64,000 bases of DNA, taken from contig NZ_JAIELN010000008.1 of assembly GCF_019753045.1 (NCBI RefSeq), positions 1-64,000 on the forward strand, written 5' to 3'. Below the pieces are notes generated by a model. That model made no database searches and was not told the origin of the DNA. It saw only the letters and a list, made by a program, of their open reading frames with translations. The first letter of the stretch is position 1, and every line of letters starts with the position of its first letter. Positions 17,704 through 28,477 of the stretch are shown here, in pieces. A program made the translations under genes and the position numbers. The DNA is from Hyphomicrobium sp. (GTDB taxonomy: Bacteria; Pseudomonadota; Alphaproteobacteria; Rhizobiales; Hyphomicrobiaceae).

Positions 17704-18624
17704 CTACCCGAGATTGAAGACACGGGTCGGGTGGAGGGCGCCCTTGGCGAGTTCTCCAAGCGCGACAAGCCGGCCCTTCGACGTGGCGTAGGCGGGGCCC
17801 GACATAATCGGGGCGTCCCGGCCGCGGATCAAAACGGTCTGGCCTCGTGCAAGGGTGGCTGCATCGCTCTGCGAGACGAGCAGTTCCGGCAGATCGGCGA
17901 GCGCCGACTCGACGGGAAGAAGGTATTTCAGCACCTCGTCGGGATCGCCCGACTCGGCGGCTGCGAGAAGTGCTTCCATCGCCACCGCGCGGCCCTCATC
18001 GAAGGGGCCGACCTGCGTCCGGCGCAGCGCGATAACGTGGCCGTAGCAACCCATGATGCGGCCCATGTCTCGTGCGAGCGCACGCACATAGGTGCCTTTA
18101 CCGCAGCGCGCTTCGAACACGCTCGTCGCTTCATCGGGCATGTCGACCAGAGACAGGCTGTCGATGAACACGGGGCGCGGCTCGAGCACGACCGTCTCAC
18201 CGTTGCGTGCAAGGTCGTAGGCGCGCTCGCCGGCGATCTTGATCGCGGAATAAGCGGGCGGCTCCTGCATGATCTCGCCGTGGAAGCGAGGCAGCAGCGC
18301 TTCGATGTCTGCGCGTGCCGGACGGTTGTCGCTCGTCTTCGTTACCTTGCCTTCGGTATCGTCGGTTTCGGTCTCGGCGCCCCAACGAACCGTGAAGCGG
18401 TAGGCCTTTTCGCCGTCGACTGCGAACGAGACGGTCTTCGTTCCTTCGCCGAGCGCGATCGGCAGGATGCCAGTCGCCAGCGGATCCAATGTTCCCGAAT
18501 GCCCGGCCTTCTGCGCGTTGAACGCGCGGCGCACGGCGGCGACGGCCTGCGTCGATGTCATGTTGATAGGCTTGTCGAGGACCAGCCAGCCGTTAACGGC
18601 GTTACCTTTTTTGCGTCGTGCCAT
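17704..18624 (-). CDS. truB: tRNA pseudouridine-55 synthase
   Basis: TruB makes pseudouridine 55 in the T-loop of tRNAs. The catalytic Asp is in GHSGTLDPLATG near residue 47, and the conserved CGKGTYVRALARD follows in the second half. ATG at 18624 gives 306 residues; a TTG four codons earlier is possible but less likely. The gene follows rbfA on the minus strand, as part of the nusA-infB-rbfA-truB-rpsO series. Confidence 0.96.
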   Translation of the reverse strand: MARRKKGNAVNGWLVLDKPINMTSTQAVAAVRRAFNAQKAGHSGTLDPLATGILPIALGEGTKTVSFAVDGEKAYRFTVRWGAETETDDTEGKVTKTSDNRPARADIEALLPRFHGEIMQEPPAYSAIKIAGERAYDLARNGETVVLEPRPVFIDSLSLVDMPDEATSVFEARCGKGTYVRALARDMGRIMGCYGHVIALRRTQVGPFDEGRAVAMEALLAAAESGDPDEVLKYLLPVESALADLPELLVSQSDAATLARGQTVLIRGRDAPIMSGPAYATSKGRLVALGELAKGALHPTRVFNLG

Positions 18625-18668
18625 CTTTTCTCTCAATGCTTCTTCCCATCAGGAACGGGAGAGAAGGT

Positions 18669-19073
18669 TCAATCTTTTTTTTCGACGTCGCGCCGAACTC
18701 GTTCACTGTCGAGAAGGCGATCGATACGCGTCGCTTCCTCGAATGTTTCGTCTTCACGGAAGCGCAAGTCCGGGGCGTAGCGCAGGTTCAGCGCCGCCGC
18801 GACTTCGCTCCGGATGAACTTCTTGTTTCGGGCCAGGGCCTCGATGACGGGTTTCACGTCGTTGCCGCCGAGCGGCATGACGTAAACCGTCGCGAGCTTG
18901 AGATCCGGTGTGAGACGAACCTCAGGGATCGTAATGACGTGCGATGCCAGAACGTCGTCGTGGATCTCGCCGCGCGACAGCAGCTCCGAGAGTTTATGCC
19001 GGATAAGCTCGCCAATACGCAGCATGCGCTGCGAAGGCGCTTTGGAGGATACCGATTTGGTTTTGGATCGCAT
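18669..19073 (-). CDS. rbfA: Ribosome-binding factor A
   Basis: RbfA is a KH-fold assembly factor that binds immature 30S subunits and helps 16S rRNA 5' processing. The 134-residue protein shows the typical pattern [17 protein letters not shown] at the N-terminus, [12 protein letters not shown] in the middle and [18 protein letters not shown] near the end. It sits between an unusual membrane protein gene and truB. Confidence 0.95.
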   Translation of the reverse strand: MRSKTKSVSSKAPSQRMLRIGELIRHKLSELLSRGEIHDDVLASHVITIPEVRLTPDLKLATVYVMPLGGNDVKPVIEALARNKKFIRSEVAAALNLRYAPDLRFREDETFEEATRIDRLLDSERVRRDVEKKD

Positions 19074-19088
19074 TCTTAGCTTCCTCGC

Positions 19089-19640
19089 TCAGGCATCGCC
19101 GTCGGCTCCGCGCGATAGCGTTTCTGATAAATCGGCGAACGCGCGCATGTCAGCAACCGATTGAAAGGCGCGTAGCGGCACGATGACCGCGTTTCGCGGT
19201 GTCAGGCACAAAAACACATGCGCCGGCGCGTCAATGACGCGGGCGATGCTGTTCCATTCGAGAATTCGCGGCGGCCGGCCGTCGCTGATTTTCAAGTTTT
19301 CTTCCGAGACTTCGATTTCCGTATCCTCAGGGGGATATTCGGTCTGTGCGATGCGCCAATACGAGAGCAAGGTTAGCGCGAGGCTAAAAGCTGCAAAGCC
19401 GATCGCTCCGGCGACGACCGCAAAAATGATATGGCGATAGCCGGCGAGCGTTTCGGGTACGAAGCCTTCGAGTTGCTCGTCGAAAATCGCGAGCGCCATG
19501 CCGCAAGCGAAGATCGTCGCAAAGAATGCGAGCGTGCCGGACTGCGTGAGTTCGCGAGGCAAATGCTCGAACGCTGCGATATCAGCGCGCGTCAGGCGGA
19601 ATGTCAGCCGCAGAGGCAGCTTAATCGTCAGATCTGTCAT
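19089..19640 (-). CDS. YcxB-like integral membrane protein
   Basis: The function is unknown. The 183-residue protein has a cytoplasmic N-terminal segment (MTDLTIKLPLRLTFRLTRAD), two hydrophobic helices at about residues 37-54 and 68-90, and a C-terminal domain of the YcxB type. That domain is recognised by ISDGRPPRILEWNSIARV and a later TPRNAVIVPLRAF. It lies 15 bases upstream of rbfA and about 145 bases after infB, all on the minus strand, so it probably rides on the same transcript. I do not recall it as a regular member of this translation operon. Confidence 0.7.
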   Translation of the reverse strand: MTDLTIKLPLRLTFRLTRADIAAFEHLPRELTQSGTLAFFATIFACGMALAIFDEQLEGFVPETLAGYRHIIFAVVAGAIGFAAFSLALTLLSYWRIAQTEYPPEDTEIEVSEENLKISDGRPPRILEWNSIARVIDAPAHVFLCLTPRNAVIVPLRAFQSVADMRAFADLSETLSRGADGDA

Positions 19641-19784
19641 GTTCCGACCGCCGCAGGATGGGACCGCGCGCGGCCTCTTTCATTCGAATTGAACAAACAC
19701 TTCGGCTCAGAGAGCGAAGCAAGCACACCGGCCAGCGAAGCAACGCCGCGCGGGAAGCTCCCGCGCGAGCGCCTTATTGGACGA

Positions 19785-22559
19785 TTAGAGTGATCTCGCG
19801 ATCGTTTCGACCTGGAAGCACTCGATCTGGTCGCCTTCGCGGATGTCCTGGTAGTTAGCGAAGGACATACCGCATTCCTGACCGGCGACGACTTCCTTCA
19901 CGTCATCCTTGAAGCGCTTGAGGATCGAAAGCGTGCCTTCGTGGATGACGACGTTGTCGCGCAGCAGGCGAACCTTGGCGCCGCGTTCGACCTTGCCTTC
20001 GGTGACGATGCAACCGGCGACCTTGCCAGCCTTCGTGATGGTGAAGACCTGCTTGATCGTTGCGTAGCCGAGGAAGATTTCGCGCTTCGTCGGAGCCAGA
20101 AGACCCGACATCGCCGCCTTCACCTCATCCACGAGATCGTAGATGATATTGTAATAGCGGATCTCGACACCCTGAGCATCGGCTGCCTGCTTCGCCTGCG
20201 CGTTGGCGCGGACGTTGAAGCCGATGACGACGGCCTTCGCCGCAGCTGCCAGCGCAATATCGGATTCGGTGATGCCGCCGACGCCCGAATGCACGAGGCG
20301 CGCTTCGACTTCGTCGTTGCCGACTTTCTTCAATGCGCCAACGATGGCTTCGAGCGAACCCTGCACGTCGCCCTTGACGACAAGCGGGAATTCCTTCCGG
20401 CCAGCGTCCTTGAGCTGCTGCATCATCTGCTCGAGCGAGCTCTTCGTACCGGCCGAGCCCAAGGTCTCGCGACGCTTTCTGACGCGATAATCGGTCAGCT
20501 CGCGGGCACGTGCCTCGTTTTCGACGACAGCGAACTGATCGCCTGCTTCAGGTGCCGAGTCGAAGCCCAGGACTTCGACAGGAACCGATGGTCCGGCCGT
20601 TGCGATATTCGCGCCGTGGTCATTGAGAAGCGCGCGAACGCGTCCCCACGCCATGCCGGCCACGATGATGTCGCCGACGTGCAGCGTACCACGTTGAACG
20701 AGGACGGTGCCGACGGGGCCACGACCGCGCTCAAGCTTCGCTTCGATGACGACGCCTTCAGCCGTACGCGCCGGGTTGGCACGCAGGTCGAGGATTTCCG
20801 CCTGCAGATGGATCGCTTCCAGCAGCTTGTCGAGGTTGGTGCGCTTCAGCGCGGACACCGGAATTTCCAGCGTGTCGCCACCCATGCTTTCGACGACGAT
20901 TTCGTGCGAAAGCAGTTCGGTGCGTACGCGGTTCGGATCCGCCTGCGGCTTGTCGATCTTGTTGATCGCGACGATGATCGGCACCTTCGCGGCCTTGGCG
21001 TGATTAATCGCTTCGACCGTCTGCGGCATGACGCCGTCATCGGCCGCGACGACAAGCACGACGATGTCCGTCACCTTCGCACCGCGTGCACGCATGGCCG
21101 TGAAGGCTTCGTGGCCTGGCGTGTCGATGAACGTGATCTTGTCGCCGTTCGGCGCCATCACCTGATAGGCGCCGATGTGCTGGGTGATGCCGCCGGCTTC
21201 ACCCGACACGACGTTCGTCGAGCGGATCGCGTCGAGCAACGACGTCTTGCCATGGTCGACGTGACCCATGATCGTGACGACCGGGGCGCGATGTTCGAGG
21301 GCGGTCTCGTCGCCTTCCTTCTCTCCGACGAAGCCGATTTCGACGTCGGCTTCCGAGACGCGCTTCGGCGTATGACCGAACTCTTGAACGATGAGCTCAG
21401 CCGTATCCGCGTCGAGCACGTCGGTGATCTTATGCATCGCGCCTTGCTGCATCAGATACTTGATGAGATCGACGGCGCGCTCGGCCATACGGTTCGACAA
21501 TTCCTGGATCGTGATGGCCTCAGGAATGGTGACCTCACGCGCGATCTTTTCGCGCGTCTGCTGAATGCCCATGGCCTTCAGCTTTTCTTTCTCGCGCTTG
21601 CGCTTGAGAGAGGCGAGCGAGCGAACCTGGGCTTCGCGGTCGAAGTTCGTGATCGTGAGCTTCTGACGCTGACGCCCATCGTCCTGAACCTTGACGGCCG
21701 GACGTGCGACTTTCACGCCGCCGGGGCCGCGTTTGCCGCGATCGTCTTCTTCGACCTGCTGGCGAGCAACGGGCGGCCGTGCGGGACGCGTCGGCTTTTC
21801 GATCGTCGTCGAATCTGCAGCGGCGGGAGCACCACGGCGTCCGGGTGTCGGCAGCTCGATTTCGCGCGGGCGACCCGCTTCGCCACGCGGCATGAATGCC
21901 GTGTTCGCCGACGGACGATTTGGCGTTCTCTGGAATGGCGGACGGCCACCTTCTTGGCGCGGCGATGACGACGGACCGGAGTCGCGACGATATTCACGCT
22001 GCGGAGCGTTGTTGTCGCGCGCAACCGGTGCGGACGGCGCCGGTGAGGCTGGCTGCGAAGGTGCAGGCGCTGCTGCAGGAGGTGCTGCTGCGGCGGGAGC
22101 CGGTGCGGGCTCGCTTTGTGCCGGCTGGGCCGGTGCTTCGGCGCGGGGCTGCGGTTCGGGTGGACGCGGAACAGGCTCGAAACGCACCGGCTCGACTTCC
22201 GTCGGGCGGGGTTCGTCGGCGCGAGCGGCGGCAAGCGCGCGTTCGCGCGCGGCGCGTTCCTCATTCGAAAGGACGCGGCCCGCAGAGCGTTCGTTTGCGC
22301 TCGGCTGATGCTGGGGCGTCGGCGGCGGAACTCTCGAGGGCGGCGTTGGCCGCTCGATCGTTTCGGTCGCTGCCGGCGAGCTGGCCTCTGCTTCTGTGCC
22401 GAGCCTGCGTGTTTTCTTCTTCTCGACCACGACGGATTTGGACCGGCCGTGGCTGAAGTTCTGCCGCACATGGCCAGACTCGACCGTTCGCTGCAGCGAC
22501 AGCGGCTTGCGCGCTCCGACCCGGATGGTCTTATCGGTCTGGTCGTTCGAATCCGTCAT
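19785..22559 (-). CDS. infB: Translation initiation factor IF-2
   Basis: IF-2 is the GTPase that delivers fMet-tRNA to the 30S subunit and joins the subunits. The protein has 924 residues. A long Pro/Ala/Arg-rich disordered N-terminal region occupies about the first 300 residues. The IF2_N motif ([15 protein letters not shown]) follows, then the G domain with [17 protein letters not shown] and NKIDKP, and then the C-terminal tRNA-binding domains. The start ATG is at 22559. The upstream neighbour is the ylxR-like gene. Confidence 0.97.
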   Translation of the reverse strand: MTDSNDQTDKTIRVGARKPLSLQRTVESGHVRQNFSHGRSKSVVVEKKKTRRLGTEAEASSPAATETIERPTPPSRVPPPTPQHQPSANERSAGRVLSNEERAARERALAAARADEPRPTEVEPVRFEPVPRPPEPQPRAEAPAQPAQSEPAPAPAAAAPPAAAPAPSQPASPAPSAPVARDNNAPQREYRRDSGPSSSPRQEGGRPPFQRTPNRPSANTAFMPRGEAGRPREIELPTPGRRGAPAAADSTTIEKPTRPARPPVARQQVEEDDRGKRGPGGVKVARPAVKVQDDGRQRQKLTITNFDREAQVRSLASLKRKREKEKLKAMGIQQTREKIAREVTIPEAITIQELSNRMAERAVDLIKYLMQQGAMHKITDVLDADTAELIVQEFGHTPKRVSEADVEIGFVGEKEGDETALEHRAPVVTIMGHVDHGKTSLLDAIRSTNVVSGEAGGITQHIGAYQVMAPNGDKITFIDTPGHEAFTAMRARGAKVTDIVVLVVAADDGVMPQTVEAINHAKAAKVPIIVAINKIDKPQADPNRVRTELLSHEIVVESMGGDTLEIPVSALKRTNLDKLLEAIHLQAEILDLRANPARTAEGVVIEAKLERGRGPVGTVLVQRGTLHVGDIIVAGMAWGRVRALLNDHGANIATAGPSVPVEVLGFDSAPEAGDQFAVVENEARARELTDYRVRKRRETLGSAGTKSSLEQMMQQLKDAGRKEFPLVVKGDVQGSLEAIVGALKKVGNDEVEARLVHSGVGGITESDIALAAAAKAVVIGFNVRANAQAKQAADAQGVEIRYYNIIYDLVDEVKAAMSGLLAPTKREIFLGYATIKQVFTITKAGKVAGCIVTEGKVERGAKVRLLRDNVVIHEGTLSILKRFKDDVKEVVAGQECGMSFANYQDIREGDQIECFQVETIARSL

Positions 22560-22577
22560 GCGTTATCCGTTCAGCCT

Positions 22578-23270
22578 TCAGCTAGATAGTTCAGAAATTT
22601 CGTCCGTGGCCACTGGGGTGGCCTCAATCGCAGAAGACCGGTAGCGCAGAAGCCGCTCCGCTTCTTCCAGAAACCGATCCGACAGTCCTCCGGGTGTGAG
22701 GGCAGCATGTACCACACTTCCGCGGCCAATGGCCAAGCTCATTTGCGCAATGGTCAGAACATCGACAATTGCGGCAGGAGCGCCCCGGCTGGCCTGAATG
22801 GCCTTGTATTTTCGATCAATTTTACTTCGTCCGTCCAAGGCCGCATCGGAGCCATGGAGTATCGCTCTTACTGGCTTCTTCTCGAGCGCGGCATAAATTT
22901 TTTCAAATCCGGCGATAACGCTGCCCGCTTTATTGGCGAGGGACAGCATTCCCGCAACGCGCTTAACGATAAGATCATCTACTCGTTCTGCAAGATCTAC
23001 CGGCGCTTCGGCCTTCATTTTAAGGCTTTTTGAAAAGGCGTGTGTCGAAACAGCCTTTTCGATCAGGCCCCGTTCGCAGCCGACCCAGACGCCGCGGCCG
23101 GGCAAACGCCGGTCGAGATCCGGGACGATTACGCCATCCGGCGACAAAGCGAAGCGGATCAGGTTCTCCGGATCAAGGGCTCTGCGCGTGACGGCGCACA
23201 GCCGCTCGGAACCCGCAACGGAGCCTTGCTCCGTCCGGTCCTGCGTAGGCCGATTTTGCCGTTTTGCCAT
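22578..23270 (-). CDS. YlxR/DUF448 RNA-binding protein fused to an L7Ae-like domain
   Basis: The 230-residue protein has two parts. An N-terminal DUF448 (YlxR) domain reads CAVTRRALDPENLIRFA and LPGRGVWVGC. A C-terminal part resembles the L7Ae/YlxQ fold (GMLSLANKAGSVIAGFEK). In Gram-positive bacteria YlxR and YlxQ are separate genes between nusA and infB; alphaproteobacteria commonly carry the joined form in the same place. It is thought to bind nucleic acid and influence transcription or ribosome biogenesis. ATG at 23270 is used; an adjacent GTG is also possible. Confidence 0.9.
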   Translation of the reverse strand: MAKRQNRPTQDRTEQGSVAGSERLCAVTRRALDPENLIRFALSPDGVIVPDLDRRLPGRGVWVGCERGLIEKAVSTHAFSKSLKMKAEAPVDLAERVDDLIVKRVAGMLSLANKAGSVIAGFEKIYAALEKKPVRAILHGSDAALDGRSKIDRKYKAIQASRGAPAAIVDVLTIAQMSLAIGRGSVVHAALTPGGLSDRFLEEAERLLRYRSSAIEATPVATDEISELSS

Positions 23271-23303
23271 CACGCCTGTTTGTTGCCTCTCCGGACATTC
23301 CCG

Positions 23304-24953
23304 TTAGCCTTCGGCGCCGACGCTACCGGTACCGGCAGCCTCGGTTTCGTCGCTAGCGGGCTTTTCGAGATCTTCAGCTTTGATCCAGCCCGCGTGGACG
23401 CGAGCAGCCATGATCATGTTTTCGACGTCGGTGCGCGACAGCTCGAACCCATCGAGGAAGCCTGCGTGACGCGCGTCGCCGTCTTTGTCCTTTTCTTTGT
23501 CCTTGTCCTTCTTGCGCTCGGTCCAGCCGATGAGTTCATCGGTCGCGCAGTCGGCGAAATCTTCGACGGTCTTGATGCCGTTTTCACCGAGCGCGACCAT
23601 CATCGCGGTCGTGATGCCGGGGATCTCGGCCAGCTCGTCGGCGACGCCAAGCTCACGGCGCTTCGCATCGCGATCGGCTTCCTGCTGCTCGAGATATTCG
23701 CGAGCGCGGCTTTGGATCTGCTCGGCCGTGTTCTCGTCGAAACCTTCGATGTGTGCGATTTCGGCGATATCGACGTAAGCCACTTCCTCGATCGTCGCGA
23801 AACCTTCGGTCACGAGAAGCTGGGCGATGACTTCGTCGACGTCGAGCGAATCCATGAGAAGCTGCGTGCGCTCGGCGAATTCCTTCTGCCGGCGTTCGCT
23901 CTCTTCCTGCTCGGTCAGAATGTCGATGTCCCAACCGGTCAATTGCGAGGCCAGGCGCACGTTCTGGCCACGGCGGCCAATCGCGAGCGAGAGCTGGGCT
24001 TCGGGAACAACGACCTCGATGCGGTTTGAATCTTCGTCGAGCACGACCTTGGTGACTTCAGCGGGCGCGAGTGCGTTGACGATGAAGCTCGCCGCGTCCG
24101 GGTTCCACTGGATGATGTCGACCTTCTCGCCCTGCAGCTCGTTCACAACGGCCTGCACGCGAGCGCCACGCATACCGACGCAAGCGCCGACGGGATCGAT
24201 GGATGAATCCTTCGAGATAACCGCGATTTTCGCGCGGCTTCCCGGATCGCGGGCGACCGACTTGATCTCGACGACGCCGTCGTAGATCTCGGGGACCTCG
24301 GCGCGGAACAGCATCGACATGAATTCGGGTCGCGCGCGGGTCAGAAAGATTTGCGGGCCGCGCTGCTCGCGGCGGACTTCGTAGATGTAGGCGCGGATGC
24401 GATCGCCGAGGCGAACGTTTTCGCGCGGGATCATTTCGTCGCGACGGATGATGCCTTCGGCGCGGCCGAGATCGACGATGACGTTGCCGTATTCGACACG
24501 CTTGACGGTGCCGTTGATGACGTCGCCGCTACGGTCCTTGTATTCGGAGAACTGGCGATCACGTTCGGCTTCGCGGACCTTCTGGACGATGACCTGCTTG
24601 GCATTCTGGGCAGCGACGCGGCCGAATTCCAAGGGGGGAAGCGTTTCGGCGATCATGTCGCCGGCTTTGGCATCGGGGTTGCGCTTCTTGGCGTCTTCGA
24701 CGGTGATCTGCGTTGCGTCGTTCTCGACTTCGTCGACGACGGCGAGGACGCGGGTCAGCTTTGCTTCGCCCGTCTTCGGGTCGATCTCACAGCGGATGTC
24801 GTTCTCGGCGCCGTAGCGCGACTTCGCGGCCTTCTGGATGGCGTCTTCCATCGCCTCGATGACAATCTTCTTGTCGATCGTCTTTTCGCGGGCGACGGCA
24901 TCTGCAATTTGCAGAAGCTCGAGCCGGTTGGCACTGATGCCTGCCATGGCCAT
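23304..24953 (-). CDS. nusA: Transcription termination/antitermination factor NusA
   Basis: NusA binds RNA polymerase and nascent RNA and affects pausing, termination and antitermination. The 549 residues show the N-terminal polymerase-binding domain, an S1 domain ([21 protein letters not shown]), and KH1 with [20 protein letters not shown]2 follows ([19 protein letters not shown]), and then acidic helix-hairpin-helix repeats at the C-terminus. GGAGG lies eight bases before the ATG at 24953. RimP ends three bases upstream, so the genes are coupled. Confidence 0.97.
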   Translation of the reverse strand: MAMAGISANRLELLQIADAVAREKTIDKKIVIEAMEDAIQKAAKSRYGAENDIRCEIDPKTGEAKLTRVLAVVDEVENDATQITVEDAKKRNPDAKAGDMIAETLPPLEFGRVAAQNAKQVIVQKVREAERDRQFSEYKDRSGDVINGTVKRVEYGNVIVDLGRAEGIIRRDEMIPRENVRLGDRIRAYIYEVRREQRGPQIFLTRARPEFMSMLFRAEVPEIYDGVVEIKSVARDPGSRAKIAVISKDSSIDPVGACVGMRGARVQAVVNELQGEKVDIIQWNPDAASFIVNALAPAEVTKVVLDEDSNRIEVVVPEAQLSLAIGRRGQNVRLASQLTGWDIDILTEQEESERRQKEFAERTQLLMDSLDVDEVIAQLLVTEGFATIEEVAYVDIAEIAHIEGFDENTAEQIQSRAREYLEQQEADRDAKRRELGVADELAEIPGITTAMMVALGENGIKTVEDFADCATDELIGWTERKKDKDKEKDKDGDARHAGFLDGFELSRTDVENMIMAARVHAGWIKAEDLEKPASDETEAAGTGSVGAEG

Positions 24954-24956
24954 AGG

Positions 24957-25595
24957 TCAATCCTCCAGGTCGTCTTCGTCGAGTTCGGCGCCGTCACCGG
25001 GCCGGTTGGAATGGCGCTCTTTGGCGCGTTGTAGTGCTTCGCGAATAAGTTCGTCCGTCAGAACAAGTTTGGCGTCGGCTATCAAATGAACCGGCAGGCC
25101 GAGGTGCTGAACGCCATGTTCGCCGGTATCGGTTTTGATCCGGACTTCGCCGTCCTCGAAACCTTCGAGAACGCCCTTGAACCTTTTACGACCGTCGATC
25201 GCTTCATTCAGCTCAATCTTGGCTTCGTGACCCGACCAATCCTCGAAGTCGCTCGGGCGAACGAGCGGACGGTCGATGCCGGGCGACGAAACTTCGAGGC
25301 GATAGGCACCCGAAACCGGATCGTTGACATCGAGCACCGGCGAGACGGCTTTCGAAATCGCTTCGCAGTCATCGACGTTGATCGAGCCGTCGGGACGTTC
25401 CGCCATGACCTGAACGGTGCGGTCGCGACCGTCGCCCTGAATCTTCACGCGGACCAACCGGAAGCCGAGATCTTCGAGTACGGGTTCGACAACAGCTGCA
25501 ACGTCTGCTGCAAGACCTGTCTCGCGCAGAAAGCGGCCGGTATCGGAACCCTGTTCCGACGGCGTTGCCGAGCTGTTGGCGATGGTATCCTGCAA
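24957..25595 (-). CDS. rimP: Ribosome maturation factor RimP
   Basis: RimP assists 30S assembly. Conserved segments [29 protein letters not shown] and the following Sm-like domain ([15 protein letters not shown]) are present. TTG at 25595 is chosen because AGGA lies six bases upstream and the predicted protein of 212 residues then fits alphaproteobacterial RimP. Longer open frame upstream (to 25844) crosses into trmB and is not supported. The acidic C-terminus (ELDEDDLED) is common in this group. Confidence 0.92.
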   Translation of the reverse strand: MQDTIANSSATPSEQGSDTGRFLRETGLAADVAAVVEPVLEDLGFRLVRVKIQGDGRDRTVQVMAERPDGSINVDDCEAISKAVSPVLDVNDPVSGAYRLEVSSPGIDRPLVRPSDFEDWSGHEAKIELNEAIDGRKRFKGVLEGFEDGEVRIKTDTGEHGVQHLGLPVHLIADAKLVLTDELIREALQRAKERHSNRPGDGAELDEDDLED

Positions 25596-25720
25596 TTGCG
25601 TTCCTGAGCTTAAAGTTCGTCCGGAGCGGGCCTTGCGGTCCACTCTGTATCGGATCGACGTGTTATTGGAATGACCGCTAAATAGGCGAGTTTTCGCCTT
25701 TGTGCAAGGCTCGGTTGCCG

Positions 25721-26383
25721 CTATTGACGCAGAAAGCGGAAATAATAGCGCCGACGGCCTTCTCGCACCGCCTTGGCCTCGTAGCGCGTTTCCGGCCAGT
25801 CGAGCGGTCGATCGCGCCAGTCTGCGGGGGTCGCTGCCTGCCACGCAAAGGCCGGTTCCGTCGCAAAAGCTTCAAGCATCGTGCGGGCATAGTCGCCGAT
25901 ATCGGTGCCGATGCGGAGTTCCGCACCCGGCCGCATGACGCGTGCCAAAAGTTTCAGCAGGGAAGAATTAACCAGCCGGCGTTTTCGGTGCTTTCGCTTC
26001 GGCCAGGGGTCCGGAAAGAGGATAAAGGCGCGATCGATCGAGCCCGGGGCGACGGACTTCAGAATTTCGCGAACATCGCCCATGTGGACGCGCACGTTTT
26101 CCAAATTTTCGGTGGTGACGGCGGTCAAGACCTTGATGACGCCGTCCTCGAAGGGTTCGCAGCCGATCAGCGCAACGTCGCGGTTCTGGCGGGCCTGCCA
26201 AAGGAGGTGCTCGCCGCCGCCGAAGCCGATTTCGAGCCAGTTCTGCCGGAAGCCTTCAGGGGGCTTCGCCGGGTCGAACGAAAGCCGCGGCAGATCTTCG
26301 CGCAGCAGCGAGGCTTGGCGCGCGCTCGGCTTTCGCCCGCGCCTTCGTCCAAATGATCTCAGTTCGTGGTCGTCAGCCGGCAT
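25721..26383 (-). CDS. trmB: tRNA (guanine-46-N7)-methyltransferase
   Basis: TrmB methylates G46 in the variable loop of tRNA using S-adenosylmethionine. The family signature [14 protein letters not shown] is intact, and the SAM-binding motif reads [12 protein letters not shown] near residue 50. The start is ATG 26383 or GTG 26389. It lies directly downstream of metK, which makes its cofactor, but a strong terminator (26410-26437) separates the two transcripts. Confidence 0.95.
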   Translation of the reverse strand: MPADDHELRSFGRRRGRKPSARQASLLREDLPRLSFDPAKPPEGFRQNWLEIGFGGGEHLLWQARQNRDVALIGCEPFEDGVIKVLTAVTTENLENVRVHMGDVREILKSVAPGSIDRAFILFPDPWPKRKHRKRRLVNSSLLKLLARVMRPGAELRIGTDIGDYARTMLEAFATEPAFAWQAATPADWRDRPLDWPETRYEAKAVREGRRRYYFRFLRQ

Positions 26384-26409
26384 TTGCACGCTACATCACA
26401 TCAAAAAGG

Positions 26410-26437
26410 AAAGGCGGCCATTTGCGCAGCCGCCTTT
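26410..26437 (-). terminator. Intrinsic terminator of metK
   Basis: A 9-bp stem (26410-26418 with 26429-26437) with a 10-base loop is followed on the minus strand by CCTTTTTG. It lies about 40 bases after the metK stop and before trmB. It is a well-formed rho-independent terminator. Confidence 0.85.
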
Positions 26438-26477
26438 GAATCTCACAGGCCCAGGTCGTTATCGTGGCTCGTTCGCG

Positions 26478-27683
26478 TTAGGAAACGGCCTTGGCGATCT
26501 TGGCGGCAAGGTCCGTTTTCTCCCACGAGAAGCCGCCGTCCTTTTCAGCCGGACGGCCGAAATGGCCATATGCGGATGTCCGGGAATAGATCGGCTTGTT
26601 GAGATCGAGATGGCTGCGAATGCCGCGAGGCGTCAGATCCATGACTTCGCCGAGCACCTTCTCGATCTGGGCTTCGTCGACTTTGCTCGTGCCGTAGGTA
26701 TCGACGTAAATCGACAGCGGCTTGGCGACGCCGATCGCATACGACAGCTGGATCGTGCAGCGGTCTGCGATGCCCGATGCAACGACGTTTTTCGCGAGAT
26801 AGCGCGCGGCATACGCTGCGGAGCGGTCAACCTTCGTCGGATCCTTGCCGGAGAATGCGCCGCCGCCATGGGGCGCTGCGCCACCGTAGGTGTCGACGAT
26901 GATCTTGCGGCCGGTCAGTCCGGTGTCGCCATCGGGGCCGCCGATAAAGAACTTGCCCGTCGGGTTGATGTGCCAAACGGTGTCTTTCGAGATCCAAGTG
27001 TCTGGGAGCGCCGCGCGGACGTAAGGTTCGATGATTTCGCGCACCTGACGCGAACTCAAATCCTCGACGATGTGCTGGTGCGATACAACGATCTGGGTGA
27101 CGCCGACAGGCTTGCCGTTCTCATAGCGAACGGTCACCTGGCTCTTGGCGTCCGGGCCGAGCTTGGCGGCATCGCCCTGCTTGGCTTTGCGGGCGAGTGC
27201 GAGGTCGCGCAAAATGTTGTGTGCGTAGTAGATCGGCGCCGGCATCAATTCCGGCGTCTCGTTGCAGGCGTATCCGAACATGATGCCTTGGTCGCCAGCA
27301 CCTTCTTCCTGGTTCGTCGGCTGCTTGGCGTCGACGCCGGCTGCAATGTCGGCCGACTGGGAATGCAACAGAACTTCGATGTTGCAGTTCGCCCAATGGA
27401 AGCCTTCCTGCTCGTAGCCGATGTCCTTGATGGCTTTGCGCGTGAGGTCCTGGATGGCGGCAACGGTCACGCCTTTGGGGCCGCGCGATTCACCGGCGAT
27501 GATGACGCGATTCGTGGTCGCCATCGTTTCGCATGCGGCGCGGATGCCCCAGGGGTCGAGACCTTCCTTGGCGCCTTCGCGATAGAACGCGTCGACGACT
27601 TCGTCGGAAATGCGATCGCAGACTTTGTCCGGGTGACCTTCGGAGACGGATTCACTCGTGAATAGGAAGGACTTGCGCGCCAC
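26478..27683 (-). CDS. metK: S-adenosylmethionine synthetase
   Basis: MetK joins methionine and ATP to form S-adenosylmethionine, the methyl donor used by trmB and miaB nearby. The signatures are [14 protein letters not shown] near the N-terminus, [15 protein letters not shown] and [19 protein letters not shown]. The start is GTG at 27683, a few bases after GGGGG. A 214-base leader separates it from the XRE regulator gene. I looked for a SAM riboswitch there and did not recognise one. Confidence 0.97.
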   Translation of the reverse strand: MARKSFLFTSESVSEGHPDKVCDRISDEVVDAFYREGAKEGLDPWGIRAACETMATTNRVIIAGESRGPKGVTVAAIQDLTRKAIKDIGYEQEGFHWANCNIEVLLHSQSADIAAGVDAKQPTNQEEGAGDQGIMFGYACNETPELMPAPIYYAHNILRDLALARKAKQGDAAKLGPDAKSQVTVRYENGKPVGVTQIVVSHQHIVEDLSSRQVREIIEPYVRAALPDTWISKDTVWHINPTGKFFIGGPDGDTGLTGRKIIVDTYGGAAPHGGGAFSGKDPTKVDRSAAYAARYLAKNVVASGIADRCTIQLSYAIGVAKPLSIYVDTYGTSKVDEAQIEKVLGEVMDLTPRGIRSHLDLNKPIYSRTSAYGHFGRPAEKDGGFSWEKTDLAAKIAKAVS

Positions 27684-27897
27684 TGTGGCCCCCGTGTTGA
27701 GAAATTAGGTCTCGGCGATCGTTGCCAGTTGTCTTCGATGCCTGTCATGCCGGCAGCTTGAAAAGCGCCGGTTTGTCGCAATCTTGGTGGATTCGGTCAA
27801 GCCAGCGCGTGCGGCCGCGCGCCAAATGGGCCGCGACCTAGCGACCCTTCTGCCAAACCGGAGGCTCAGCCGAATATCGGAGCGCTCAAGCTCCGCT

Positions 27898-28365
27898 TCA
27901 GCCTTCTTCGCCAGCCAGGGCACGAACGAGATCGACGATCGAGCGGCGCACCTTCGGATCGGTGATACGGGCGAAGGCTTTGTTCAGCTCGAGCCCTTCG
28001 CGTGTGCCAAGAAAGTCGACGACATAGCTTTCGTCGGGCTGGGTCTCGGCAAAGCCTGGCATCTGCACGCTTGCGGCGTGGGCGCCCAGAGGTGCCTCGT
28101 CGTAAAAGAACTGCACCGGTACGCCGAGAACGCGGGCGAGATCGAACAGCCGGCTCGCGCCAATGCGGTTCACGCCCTTCTCGTATTTCTGAACTTGCTG
28201 GAATGTGAGACCAAGATGCTCGCCAAGTTTCTCCTGGCTCATCCCGAGAAGCATGCGCCGCAGCCTCACGCGTGAGCCGACATGGACGTCCATCGGATTA
28301 GCGCGACGAGAACCTTTCGGCGTTTCTTCGCTTGTGTCGTCTTCGATAGATATTTCGTTCACCAT
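27898..28365 (-). CDS. XRE-family transcriptional regulator (PraR/SinR-like)
   Basis: This Cro/C1-type helix-turn-helix regulator of 155 residues has its HTH at about residues 25-80. It reads VGSRVRLRRMLLGMSQEKLG, then LTFQQVQKYEKG and NRIGASRLFDLA. This resembles the rhizobial family that includes PraR, as I remember it. The C-terminal half (YVVDFLGTREGLELNKAF) is probably for dimerisation. ATG at 28365 is preferred to a GTG 14 codons upstream. Its place between lnt and metK is conserved in Hyphomicrobiales. Targets are unknown from sequence. Confidence 0.88.
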   Translation of the reverse strand: MVNEISIEDDTSEETPKGSRRANPMDVHVGSRVRLRRMLLGMSQEKLGEHLGLTFQQVQKYEKGVNRIGASRLFDLARVLGVPVQFFYDEAPLGAHAASVQMPGFAETQPDESYVVDFLGTREGLELNKAFARITDPKVRRSIVDLVRALAGEEG

Positions 28366-28477
28366 CACGCGTACAGCCACCAGTTCCCATCGAGAAAGGG
28401 TCTGCACTTCCTAGGTGCACGGGAGACGGGCGTCAATGTTTGACCGCCTCCGCGACAAGTTGACTTCAACACTTTGA

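Noticed and set aside
19941-21968. A 675-codon open frame on the plus strand opposite infB
   Set aside because: It is the exact shadow of the GC-rich IF-2 gene. Its protein has no family resemblance and is full of Arg and Asp in the pattern expected from antisense codons. Similar long shadows lie opposite pnp, nusA, glnD, mutS and lnt.
27684-27897. Possible SAM riboswitch in the metK leader
   Set aside because: I compared the leader with the SAM-II and short SAM/SAH types as I remember them and did not find the conserved core. A covariance-model search with Rfam would decide.
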